64,000 nucleotides of DNA from Isoetes taiwanensis. Lineage: Eukaryota; Streptophyta; Lycopodiopsida; Isoetales; Isoetaceae. The number at the start of each line of letters is the position of its first letter. Position 1 is the stretch's first letter. The position numbers were made by a program, and so were the translations under genes. Positions 32,621-43,104 of this stretch are shown here, in pieces. Below the pieces are notes generated by a model. It did no database searches, was not told where the DNA came from, and worked only from the letters and a program-made list of their open reading frames with translations. Location: positions 2,951,305 to 3,015,304 of the forward strand of contig JAJEKV010000062.1 of NCBI GenBank assembly GCA_021234155.1. The letters are read 5' to 3'.

Positions 32621-32632
32621 TGGTATCAGAGC
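32621..32632 (+). promoter_or_regulatory. primer-binding site (initiator tRNA-Met)
   Basis: TGGTATCAGAGC lies three bases past the LTR end. This is the standard priming site of many plant LTR retrotransposons. Confidence 0.85.
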
Positions 32633-34432
32633 AGTAAAGATCTACGTGGAAAAGATTTGAAGCACAAACTTCATAAATGAGGTGTGAATCTTGCTTTCAT
32701 TTGCTTTGTTCTAATAAGCACAAGCACAACGAAGTGAGAATACACGAAATGAATTAAATTTTCCAAAAAAAAAAAAAAAAAAAAACTAAAAGGAAAGTAA
32801 AAGTATCAGGAATGGATATAAGATAAGAAGTGACAATAAGAATAAGAGATCCGTTCTCTTCTGTAAGAAAATCAAAGAAATAAGAATAAGGAATTTGTTT
32901 TCTTGTAAGAAATTTTGAAGGGAATAAGGGAAGAAATCCATTTTCTATATGAAAATCCAAAAATATAAGAGTAAGAAAATCCATTTCATGCAAGAAAATT
33001 CGAAGAAAATAAGAATAAGAAATCTGTCAATTGGGACAAGGATTCCCGTCTCTTCTGTGAATTGCCTTCTGTGAACCCTGCAGAGGCATGCATGCTTTGG
33101 CGGATGGCGGTGCAACAAATTGGGTTATGTGGCAGGCAAAATAGGCATCTGCAGCAAGACAACCCTAGCTCGTTGCAAAAACCAGGGGAAGAAAGTAAGG
33201 AAAATAAAAAGATAGAGTAAATTTATTGTTCAAGTTATTAAATTTGTCATTTTAAATGCTAACAAACTCTTTTATAAGTTGGTTAAGAGGCAATTTTAAG
33301 ATTTACCTTTTAAAGGTTGAGAGTTCAATTCTCGCTTGAAACAAGCACTTATATGTTGTTTTAAAATCCGTTAAGACAAGTTCTAAGAGGATTTTTTTTT
33401 TCTAAATTCTCTAAGACAAGTTCCGAGAGGGATTTTAAGAGCAAGAATATGTTTTTTTTTTAATCCGTTAAGACAATGAAACAAGCCCGCATGTTTTTCG
33501 AGCACTATGGATTTGATGTTTGTACCTTTTAGCACTATAGTATTTTTAATATCCATTAAGGCAAGTTCGGAAATGGATTTTTATGATAAAGTTCCATTAA
33601 GACAAGTTTCAAGAGGGACTTTTCAGACGAAGTTCAAGGGCTGATTGATGTGTCAAGGCTTGGTGTCTTGATATTTCTATACTCTGTGAATTTAAGTGGT
33701 CCATATAAATAGAAATTATAGCCCATGGCAATTGTTATGGAATATGTTAAGTCTATTGCAAAAAATTGCAAAGCATATATGAGGACATTAGACAAGATGA
33801 TAGCAAGGTTCTCTTAAGGATGTTGTTTACTCTTGAACAACCTAAGAATAAAATTTATATTTTGTTTTATTAAAACATAAGAATTTGTGGATTGACATCA
33901 TGTTGGCCACACATGAACATGATCTTTTAAAGATCAATTCTAGAGTTGTTTGATGTGTCGAGACTCAGAGTCTTGTTGTTTCAACACTCTAAAAATAAGA
34001 AGCATTCATGAACGTATGGACCCTAAGGTTAAGGACTATGATGTCAAGACATTAAGAACCTTCTCATACGAAACCCACACTATTGTCTCCTTGGCAATGG
34101 TGTTCTTACTAACTCTCTATAGTTAGTCTATGAATTGGTTGGCGAGTCTCATGATGAGATGGTTGGGTAGTAGAATTTCTACTACTCTAAGGACTAAGTT
34201 TGGAACAACTTTTAGATATGTTGTGTAATCTCTCTAAGATGCTTGGCGTCTTATGTGAGAGGGGGAAGGTTGGTGATTCTTTTTCACTAATAGTTCGAAA
34301 GTTAATTTGGAGTCAAGATTGGCCATAAGAAATGTAACTAAACAAATAAGGATTCAAGACAACCCCTCGCATGATGAAGGTGTTGAAGACTTAATCCTGT
34401 TGAAGACACTATATGGGAATGAAGACTTGAAG
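32633..34432 (+). mobile_element. short-LTR non-autonomous element, copy A interior
   Basis: The interior has no retroviral genes. Ordered blocks recur in every copy. They are an A-rich lead with AGCACAAGCACAACGAAGTG, alternating AAGAAATCC/AATAAGAATAAG repeats, a GC-rich block (GCATGCATGCTTTGGCGGATG), a tRNA-like block (33267-33345), three or four ATCCGTTAAGACAAGTT(C/T) motifs, and a tail with GAAGACTTAATCCTGTTGAAG. This tail resembles the 3' end of the gypsy element at 42.4 kb. I infer a non-autonomous derivative (LARD/TRIM-like) of that gypsy family. In copy A the GC-rich block has an internal deletion. Confidence 0.6.
33267..33345 (+). other. tRNA-like segment (A- and B-box-like) inside the short-LTR element
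   Basis: CTCTTTTATAAGTTGGTTAA followed by GAGG resembles a tRNA D-arm/A box (TAGCTCAGTTGGTTAGAGC). GAGAGTTCAATTCTC, about 33 bases later, resembles a T-arm/B box. The same pair recurs at 35170-35245, 35861-35940 (inverted copy) and 40102-40170. No acceptor stem can be drawn with confidence, so it is not a functional tRNA gene. Confidence 0.45.
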
Positions 34433-35567
34433 TTTGTACATTTTTGTTAACTTGAATAAGAGATGTAGTTTAAATACATATGCTCTCTTCATGGATGCAT
34501 TTCTTGTTCCCTGATACATTTGGTATCCAAGAAACTTGCTATCATTTGCTTTCTTCTAATCAGCACAAGCACAACGAAGTGAGAATACACGAAATGAATT
34601 AAATTGCCCAAAAAAATAAAAAAATAAAAGGAAAGTAAAAGCATCCGAAATGGGTATAAGATAAGAAGTGACAATAAGAATAAGAAATCCGTTCTCTTCT
34701 GTAAGAAAATCAAAGAAATAAGAATAAGGAATTTGTTTTCTTGTAAGAAAAGTTGAAGTAAATAAGGGAAGAAATCCATTTTCTATATAAAAATCCAAAG
34801 GATATAAGAGTAAGAAAATCCGTTTCATGCAAGAAAATTCGAAGAAAATAAGAATAAAAAATCTGTCTTTTGGGACAAGGATTCCCATCTCTTCTGTGAA
34901 TTACCCTGCAGAGGCATGCATGCTTTGGCGGATGGCGGTGCAGCAAATTGGGTTCTGTGGCAGACAACCAAGGATTTGGAGAAGGAGGTCATGCCGTATT
35001 GGAATCTGTGGTAGAGCAACCGGCCACTTTGGTGCTGCCGGAATAGGCATCCGCAACAAGGCAACCCTAGCTCGTTGCAAAAACCAGGGGAAGAAAGTAA
35101 GAAAAATAAAAAGATAGAATAAAATTTACTGTTCAAGTTATTAAATTTGTTATTTTAAATGTTAACAAACTCTTATATAAGTTGGTTAAGAGGCAATTTT
35201 AAGATTTACCTTTCAAAGGTTGAGAGTTCAATTCTCGATTGAAACAAGGACTTATGGGTTGTTTTAAAATCCGTTAAGACAAGTTTTGAGAGGATTTTTT
35301 TTTTTCTTTTCTAAATACTATAAGACAAGTTCCGAGAGGGATTTTAAGAGCACTATGGACGAAACAAGCCCGCATGTTTTTTGAGCACTATGGATTTGAT
35401 GTTTGTACCTTTTAGCACTATAGAATTTTTAATATCCGTTAAGGCAAGTTTGGAAAGGGTTTTTTATGATAAAGTTCCATTAAGACAAGTTTCAAGAGGG
35501 ACTTTTAAGACGAAGTTCAAGGGGTGATTGATATGTCAAGGCTTGGTGTCTATACTCTGTGAATTTA
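34433..35567 (+). mobile_element. short-LTR element, copy B (partial LTR at its start)
   Basis: It starts with the second half of the LTR (TTGTACATTTTTGTTAACTTG to CCCTGATACA) and a damaged primer site (TTTGGTATCC). The shared blocks then follow in order. The GC-rich block is complete here (GGATTTGGAGAAGGAGGTCA, GCAACCGGCCACTTTGG). The tail is cut off at about 35567, where another half-LTR begins. Confidence 0.6.
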
Positions 35568-36552
35568 AGTACATTTTTGTACATTTTTGTTAACTTGAAT
35601 AAGAGATGTAGTTTAAATACCTATGCTCTCTTCAAGGATGCATTTCTTGTTCCCTGACGCTTGCTATCATTTGCTTTCTTCTAATAAGCACAAGCACAAC
35701 GAAGTGAGAATACAAAAAAAAACCCATAATCTTGCTCTTAAAATCCCTCTCGGAACTTGCCTTAGAGGATTTAAAAAAAAAAAAATCCTCTTGGAACTTG
35801 TCTTAACGGATTTTAAAACAACCCATTCTTAACAGATTTTAAAACAACCCATAAGTGCTTGTTTCAAGCGAGAATTGAACTCTCAACCTTTGAACGGTAA
35901 ACCTTAAAATGGACTCTTAACCAGCTTATAAAAGAATTTGTTAGCATTTGAAAGGACAAATTCAATAACTTGAATAGTAGATTTGATTTTATCTTTTTAT
36001 TTTTTTACTTTCTTCCCCTGGTTTTTGCAACGAGCTAGGTTTTTGTTGCTGCTGCTATTCCGGCAGCACCAAAGTGGCGGTTGCTCTGCCACAGATTCCA
36101 ATACGGCATGACCTCGTTATCCAAATCCTTGGTTGTCTGCCACAGAACCCAATTTGCTACACCGCCATCCATCAAAGCATGCATGCCTCTGCAGGGTGCA
36201 CAGAAGGCAATTCACAGAAGAGATGGGAATCCTTGTCCCAAAAGACAGATTTCTTATTCTTATTTTCTTCGAATTTTCTTGCATGAAACGAATTTCCTTA
36301 CTCTTATATCCTTTGGATTTTCATATAGAAAATGGATTTCTTCCCTTATTTCCTTCAAATTTTCTTACAAGAAAACAAATTCCTTATTCTTATTTCTTTG
36401 ATTTTCTTACAGAAGAGAACGGATTTCTTATTCTTAGTGTCACTTCTTATCTTATATCCATTCCTGATACTTTAGTTTCCTTTTTAGTTTTTTTCCCATA
36501 GTGCTAAAAGGTACAAACATCAAATCCATAGTGCTAAAAAAATGTGGGCTTG
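35568..36552 (-). mobile_element. half-LTR followed by an inverted copy of the short-LTR element
   Basis: After a plus-oriented half-LTR (35568-35660) and about 50 bases of lead, the blocks appear as reverse complements from about 35713. They are the ATCCGTTAAGACAAGTT motifs, the tRNA-like block, the GC-rich block with GTGGCGGTTGCTCTGCC, and the AAGAAATCC-type repeats. The last part (about 36500-36552) carries a displaced piece of the tail region joined directly to the A-rich lead. It records an inversion plus a deletion within the cluster. Confidence 0.65.
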
Positions 36553-37846
36553 TTTTTTTTTTTTTTTTTTTTGAAGGACGTCAAGCTTTATTCACCAACT
36601 AGAAACCAGACCAACATAAATGCAAAGACAGGATTATAACCCCAAAGGACAAACCGATCCAACCGAAAGCACAACCACCGCCTATGCAAAAGAATGAATC
36701 AAGGTAAGTATGCCGATCAAGATTTCTTCTCTTGATCAAGAGAAGAACAATTGTAAGCCATAACAATTTTATCTTGCTCAATCAAGAACAACCTCATCTC
36801 GCAGATCTATGCCCTTAAAGATAAACAACCTCCTTCTTCCGTGATTGACCATAAAAGCCACCACATGCGATGAAAAGCTCAAGCTCGCTTGTTTGGGCCA
36901 AGCATCGATAGATAGCAAGCAAAAGTTGCCGGGCTAGATCGAGACGCGCCAAAAGGGTCAACAACCAAGACCATGCCCCGCCAAGCCTCTCACACAAGAA
37001 AAACAATGCTCAATACTCTCAACCCTTTGTCGGCATAAAGGGCGAGCTCAAACCGACATCCATTTTATGGACTAACCTCGTTGACTCGAGGCATCTATGG
37101 ATCACTTGCCACCACAAAACTACTACTTTGGGGTGAAGCAGCTTATCCCATACCCATATCCAAACACTTTTCCATTGTGGGTCGAGGGACTCAAGATGCC
37201 ATCTATTAGATGGAGGCAGATTTCGAAATGCACAAGCAATTTATACACGTAAGACACAAACCGCCTCGGCCGGATATCCCGATGGCAACCCCATATGACT
37301 ACCTCAATCCGGGACCGTAATCCCAGGGGCAACAATGCAAAGAATATGATTCCAAATTACTCGTCCCCATCTGCATACAACAAGAACTTTGTTCTAAATG
37401 CTTCCCATGACATGAGATGATCGGACTCATACCAAGCCGCAATAGTATTGATACCACCCTACCCATCGCCGTTGTGTCTTTGGATGAACAACCACACTTA
37501 GAGGCACATTCTCCGAGTGTCCCGCAAAGGAATCCACCAAAGATGGAGTGGACAACCAAGACATGCCTCGTGATTAATATGGAAAAGAGACCGACAAAGG
37601 TCCCAAGCCGCAAGCAACCCCTTTAGAAAGGGAGAAGCATTAGGATACGGATGCATATGATAAAGCAAAGCCCAAGGAAGGAGGGGCTTAATGGATGCCT
37701 TATGAAATGGGAGACAATGCTGAATCGACTGCACCAACAACCTCAGGCCAGGAGAATCATCCTTACCAATGAAAATCCTCCAAATGAACTTTGATATCAT
37801 CACCTTGCTTTGGAGGTGAAAATCCAACATACCAAGACCACCAGCT
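36553..37846 (-). mobile_element. 5'-truncated LINE with poly(A)
   Basis: A run of about 20 T (poly(A) on the minus strand) is followed by a region coding on the minus strand for the end of LINE ORF2. GMLDFHLQSKVMISKFIWRI lies near 37770-37830, and LPWALLYHMHPYPNASPFLK and HINHEACLGCPLHLWWIPL lie at 37560-37680. A zinc-knuckle part, CRQRVESIEHCF, lies near 37010-37045. The frame changes several times. It sits exactly between the inverted copy (left) and a direct copy (right) of the short-LTR family. The same clade as the truncated LINE at 51.8 kb is likely (shared ESIEHCF/ETIEHCF). Confidence 0.7.
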
Positions 37847-39079
37847 TAAGGGATTTTTAAATCCGTTAAGACGAGTTCGGAAAGGGATTTTTATGATAAA
37901 GTTCCATTAAGACAAGTTTCAAGAGGGACTTTTAAGACAAAGTTCAAGGGCTGATTGATGTGCCAAGGCTTGGTATCTTGATATTTCTATACTCTATGAA
38001 CTTAAGTAGTCCATATAAATAGAAATTATGACCCATGGCAATTGTTATGGAGTATGTTAAGTCTAAGAGTGTATGATTTTGCAAAAAATTTGCAAAGCAT
38101 ATGAGGACATTAGACGAGATGATAGCAAAGTTTTCTTAAGGATGTTGTTTACTCTTGAACAACCTAAGAATAAAATTTATATTTTGTTTTATTAAAACAT
38201 AAGAATTTTTGGATTGACATCATGTTGGCCACACATGAACATGATCTGTTAAAGATCAATTCTAGAGTTGTTTGATGTGTTGAGACTCAGAGTCTTGCTG
38301 TTTCAACACTCTAAAACTAAGAAGCATTCATGAACGTATGGACCCTAAGGTTAAGGGCTATGGTGACAAGACTTTAAGAACCTTCTCATACGAAACCCAC
38401 ACTATTGTCTCCTTGGCAATGGTGTTCTTACTATCTCTCTACAGTTAGTTTGTGCAATTGATTGACGAGTCTCATGATGAGATGGTTGACTGGATAGTAG
38501 AATTTCTACTACGCTAAGGACTAAGTTAGGAACAACTTTTAGATATGAAGTTGTGTAATCTCTCTAAGATCCTTGGCGTCTTATGTGAGAGGGGGAAGGT
38601 TTGGTGATTCTTTTTCACTAATAGTTCGAATGTTTATTTGGAGTCAAGATTGGCCATAAGAAATGTAATTAAACAAATAAGGATTCCAGACAACTCGTCA
38701 CATGATGAAGGTGTTGAAGACTTAATCCTGTTGAAGACCCTATATGAGAACGAAGATTTTCTCTAAGCACATGCTATACGAGAAAGATGCTTATCCTGAG
38801 ATTCTAGACGAACTCTTGGGAACTCTTCGAACTTGAAGACATGGACTAACAATGAGGACATTGTCTTTTTTAAGTCGAAGAGAATGTAAGGAACCTTAGG
38901 ACAAAACGAGATATACATTTATACATGTATTTATACAGTATTGTTCGACGTGTCTTTTGGTTCATGTCTTTTCACATGGACAAAAGGCCACAATTTTGTA
39001 CATTTTTGTTAACTTGAATAAGAAATGTAGTTTAGATACCTATGCTCTCTTCAGGATGCATTTCTTGTTCCCTGATACA
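37847..39079 (+). mobile_element. short-LTR element, copy C (3' part with full LTR at 38885-39079)
   Basis: It begins inside the ATCCGTTAAGAC block, runs through the tail region (TGATTGATGTGCCAAGGC, ACATGAACATGATCTGTTAA) and ends in a complete LTR, preceded by a purine-rich AAGTCGAAGAGAA. The sequence after the LTR, TTTGGTATCCAATGGGAGTC, is no longer a good primer site. Confidence 0.65.
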
Positions 39080-39392
39080 TTTGGTATCCAATGGGAGTCT
39101 CAGTGCATGCATCATCCTTAAAATTCCTTAATCCTTAATATGGTTCATTCTTAATATGCAGGAACAAGCATGTCAGCTGTAAAATTAATCTGTTTGCTGC
39201 AAACTTCTTAGATTTCTTAATTGACCACAAGGGCACAACATCACAAGATCTTCTTGTGGCTCTGATACCAATTGAAAGAAACCCAAGAGAGAGAAGCAAA
39301 TATACTATCTAATACTTCTCTCTTATTACGTTATCTCCAAAAATGATACAAAAGAGGACACAAGTCCCAAATGAATGGATCTTGGAGTTCTC
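39080..39392 (-). other. short segment with a minus-strand primer-site relic
   Basis: CTCTGATACCAATTGAAAG near 39257-39275 is the reverse complement of a copia-type LTR end plus primer site (CAATTGGTATCAGAG). It suggests that a fragment of another LTR element lies between copies C and D. No coding sequence is recognised. Confidence 0.4.
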
Positions 39393-41364
39393 TTCATGGA
39401 TGCATCTCTTCTGTCTTGTTCATTAACATTTTGGTATCAGAGTAACAAAGATCTACGAGGAAAAGATTTGAAGCGCAAACTTCTTAAATGAGGTGCAAAT
39501 CTTGCTTTCATTTGCTTTCTTCTAATAAGCACAAGCACAACGAAGTGAGAATACAGGAAATAAATTAAATTGCTCCCAAAAGAAAAAAAACTTAAAGGAA
39601 AGTAAAAGTATCAGGAATGGACATAAAATAAGAAGTAATAATAAGAATAAGAAATCCGTTCTCTTTTGTAAGAAAATCAATGAAATAAGAATAAGGAATA
39701 TGTTTTGTTGTAAGAAAATTTGAGGGAAATAAGGGAAGAAATCCATTTTATACATGAAAATCCAAAGGATATAAGACTAAGAAAATCCGTTTCATGCAAG
39801 AAAATTCGAATAAGAATAAGAAATCTGTCTTTTGGGACAAGGATTCCCGTCGCTTCTGTGAACCACATTCTGTGAACCCTGCAGAAGCATGCATTCTTTG
39901 GCAGATGGCGATGCAGCAAATTGGGTTCTGTGGCAGACAACCAAGGATTCGAAGAACGAGGTCATGCCGTATTGGAATCTGTGGCAGAGCAACCGGCCAC
40001 TTTGGTGCTGCCAGAATAGGCCTCCGCAGCAAGAAAACCCTAGCTCGTCGCAAAAACTAGGGGAAGAAAGTTATTGAATTTGTCTTTTCAAATGCTAACA
40101 AACTCTTTTATAATATGGTTAAGAGTCCATTTTAAGATTTTAGGTTGAGAGTTCAATTCTCGCTTGAAACAAGCACTTATGGGTTGTTTTAAAATCCGTT
40201 AAGACAAGTTTCGAGAGGATTTTTTTTTTAAATCCTCTAAGACAAGTTCCGAGAGGGATTTTAGGAGCAAGATTATGGGATTTTTTTTTTCCAATCCATT
40301 AAGACAATGAAACAAGCCCGCATTTTTTTTAGCACTATGGATTTGATGTTTGTACCTTTTAGCACTATGGGATTTTTTAAATCCATTAACACAAGTTCGG
40401 AAAGGGATTTTTGTGATAACGTTCCATTAAGACAAGTTTCAAGAAGGACTTTCAAGACGAAGTTCAAGGACTGATTGATGTGTCAAGGCTTGGTATCTTG
40501 ATAAGTGGTCCATATAAATAGAAATTATGACCCATGGCAATTGTTATGGAATATGTTAAGTCTAAGAGTGTATGATTTTGCAAAAAATTTGCAAAGCATA
40601 TGAGGACATTAGACGAGATGATAGCAAGGTTTTCTTAAGGATGTTGTTCACTCTTGAACAACCTAAGAATAAAATTTAAATTTTATTTTATTAAAACATA
40701 AGAATTTATGGATTGACATCATGTTGGCCACACATGAACATGATCTGTTAAAGATCAATTCTAGAGTTGTTTGATGTGTCGAGACTCGGAGTCTTGTTGT
40801 TTCAACACTCTGAAACTAAGAAGCATTCATGAACGTATGGGTTAAGGACTATGATGACAAGATATTAAGAACCTTCTCATACGAAACCCACACTATTGTC
40901 TCCTTGGCAATGGTGTTCTTACTAACTCTCTACAGTTAGTTTGTGCAATTGGTTGACGAGTCTCATGATGAGATGGTTGACTGGGTAGTAGAATTTCTAC
41001 TACTCTAAGGACTAAGTTAGGAACAACTTTTAGATATGAAGTTGTGTAATCTCTCTAAGATCCTTGGCGTCTTATGTGAGAGGGGGAAGGTTTGATGATT
41101 CTTTTTCACTAATAGTTCGAAAGTTCATTTGGAGTCAAGGTTGGCTATAAGAAATGTAATTAAACAAATAAGGATTCAAGACAACCCCTCACATGATCAA
41201 GACTTAATCCTGTTGAAGACCCTATATGAGAACGAAGATTTTCTAAGAACATTCTATACGAGAAAGATGCTTATCCTGAGATACTAGACGAACTCTTGGG
41301 AACTCTTCGGACTTGAAGACATGGATTGACAATGAGGACATTGTCTTTTTTAAGTCAGAGAGAA
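39393..41364 (+). mobile_element. short-LTR element, copy D
   Basis: A half-LTR (39393-39447) and the primer site TTGGTATCAGAG are followed by all shared blocks, including the GC-rich block (39880-40040), the tRNA-like block (40102-40170) and the gypsy-like tail (GAGAACGAAGATTTTC, GACAATGAGGACATTGTC). It ends at a purine-rich tract next to the terminal LTR. This is the most complete copy. Confidence 0.65.
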
Positions 41365-41564
41365 TGTAAGGAACCTTTAGGACAAAAAGACATATACTCT
41401 TATACATATATTTGTACAGTATTTTTCTACATGTCTTTTGCATGAGTCTTTTCACATGGACAAAAGGCCACAATTTTGTACATTTTTGTTAACTTGAATA
41501 AGAGATGTAGTTTGGATACCTGTGCTCTCTTCATGGATGCATCTCTTGTTTCTTGTTCATTACA
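41365..41564 (+). repeat. 3' LTR of the short-LTR family
   Basis: A 200-bp LTR, TGTAAGGAACCTTTAGGAC … TTGTTCATTACA, preceded by the purine-rich AGTCAGAGAGAA. It is about 95% identical by eye to the LTR at 32419-32617. The sequence past it (ATAGTATTACTTTTGGTAGG) is the inverted partner of the left flank. Confidence 0.85.
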
Positions 41565-41586
41565 TTTTGTTCCTTTTGTTCATTGC

Positions 41587-41718
41587 TTTTAAATAGTATT
41601 ACTTTTGGTAGGATTCACTCTCAATTTAGGGGCCGGAATTGGCGTATGAGAGATGGGACGGAAAGCCCAAGAAGCATTAAAGCAGGCCATGAATCAATGG
41701 AGGGCTACTTCTACAGGT
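41587..41718 (+). repeat. right inverted flank of the short-LTR cluster
   Basis: This is the reverse-complement partner of 32285-32418. It carries the nucleotide match TTTAGGGGCCGGAATTGGCG and the peptide match YEMGRKAQEALKQAMNQW. The region joins the gypsy remnant at about 41718. Confidence 0.75.
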
Positions 41719-41725
41719 GTTACTC

Positions 41726-42418
41726 ATTTCCATGCAGCATATATAGCTTTACTCCTCGAACACCTACTGATTGATTGGCGAATTCTCGAGTAGAGATGGC
41801 TAATCAAGTTATCAAGGAGATGGGTGATATTATTACTGTTGTAAGAGATAAGTTAAGCCATGCACAACTCCAACAAAAGAAGTTTGATGGTCGCCATCGA
41901 AGACACTTAGAATTTTCGGTGGGAGAGAAGGTGTTGGTGTACATTGCACCGCTATGCTTCGTGAACAAGAAGTATCCAAAGTTACGAGCAAGATACTTTG
42001 GACCTTATGAAATATTGCGCAAGTTCAATGATGTAAGTTATGAACTTAGCTTCCCGTCACGTGGAAGAAAAAACCATCCAGTATTTCACATTTCACTCTT
42101 GAAACCTTTCATTGAAAGAGAAACAACTCAGTTGGAACCTGAGGATGCACCGCCACCTCAGTTTGTTGAAGGCAATAAGGTTCTAGTGGAGCCTCTTAAG
42201 ATTTTGGATACAAGAGAGAGAGTTCTGACCCATCGAACAATGGTATTGGAATACTTGTTCCAATGAATAGAATAGAATAGAATAGATTTTTTAACGTCCA
42301 CGGAGACCAATAGGTCATGGGAAGAGTTTGCCTATCGAAGATGCAACATGGAAAGCATCTTCCTTCATCGCTGACTATCCTGAGATTTTGAAAGAATACT
42401 TGAGACTTTGACAATGAA
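41726..42418 (+). pseudogene. gypsy integrase C-terminus and chromodomain, interrupted
   Basis: The plus strand encodes FTPRTPTD, a stop, then a long open stretch with VRDKLSHAQLQQKKFDGRHR, FSVGEKVLVYIAP, LRARYFGPYEILRKFNDVSY and HPVFHISLLKPFIE. It continues into LTHRTMVLEYLFQ. This is the standard integrase tail (GPY/F module) of Ty3/gypsy elements leading into a chromodomain. The chromodomain continues after a 50-bp insertion with WKSLPIEDATWKA and PEILKEYL, ending at about 42410. The upstream gag-pol is absent. The nucleotide tail (GACAATGAAGACATTGTCTTC) resembles the tails of the short-LTR copies, so this is probably a remnant of their autonomous parent. Confidence 0.8.
42266..42318 (-). 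mobile_element. tiny LINE-tail insertion inside the chromodomain codons
   Basis: GAATAGAATAGAATAGAATAG plus about 30 further bases split the codons for …EYLFQ and WKSLPIED…. CAATG before it and CATGG after it resemble a short target duplication. The pentanucleotide run is a minus-oriented LINE tail of the type seen at 25.95 kb. Confidence 0.6.
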
Positions 42419-42432
42419 GACATTGTCTTCTT

Positions 42433-43056
42433 TGTTAGAAATTATGGTCATTGCATAATTCGTGCTAGGAGAAACTTCACAAAACTTATGCAGTCATTGT
42501 GCATATATGAAGGAGTACCAGTACATATGCAAAATGGAAATTTAGATCATATACTTATGTTGGTGGAGATTACAATGGTTGCATGTTGAATGACCCATGG
42601 TTTATGAAGGGTCAAAATTACTATTATATTATAATGAGGTGGTAGCTATTGGAGGCAAATATTATTCAAATAAGGTGAGGTAAGATACTGAACTCGGCCA
42701 CACCGAGCTAAAACTCATCAACCATAACCGTCGGAATGAACCTTAAAAAACCACAGGGAACTAGAATTGATACATACAGTGATCGGATCTGGTTGATCGG
42801 ATGTAGGGGTTGCAACCTAATTCACTATTTGGTTGCAACAGTGTTTTTGGCATTCCCATTGCTACAGTAAATATTTGATTCATTATTTCAATGGTTATTG
42901 AGTTAAAGGAACCAAATACTATGGCAATTACCGTTGGTTCTTGAATGAGATATTGATTATGTTTTATTGGCTTAAATGGAAGGAGAAGTTAATGCAATTG
43001 TATCTCATTAATACATTGTTGAAGTTGTAACTTGAATTTTGTCTCTTATACTAACA
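42433..43056 (+). repeat. 5' LTR of the copia element
   Basis: A 624-bp LTR begins TGTTAGAAATTATGGTC and ends TCTTATACTAACA. It is followed by the primer site TGGTATCAGAGC (43059-43070). The first 165 bp match the truncated 3' LTR at 58737-58901 with five or so changes. The element landed in the tail of the gypsy remnant. Confidence 0.9.
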
Positions 43057-43058
43057 TC

Positions 43059-43070
43059 TGGTATCAGAGC
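43059..43070 (+). promoter_or_regulatory. copia primer-binding site
   Basis: TGGTATCAGAGC, complementary to the 3' end of initiator tRNA-Met, two bases past the LTR. Confidence 0.85.
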
Positions 43071-43104
43071 AAAAGGTTATAGTTGTTTGTGAAGTGCATA
43101 CAGG

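Noticed and set aside
33267-33345. Functional tRNA gene
   Set aside because: A- and B-box-like parts are present but no acceptor stem or clear anticodon stem can be drawn, and the block is inside a repeated element.
34489-34967. Minus-strand hydrophobic open frames in the short-LTR copies
   Set aside because: They arise from the AAGAAATCC/AATAAGAATAAG repeats read backwards, giving Phe/Leu/Ile runs; they are broken differently in every copy.
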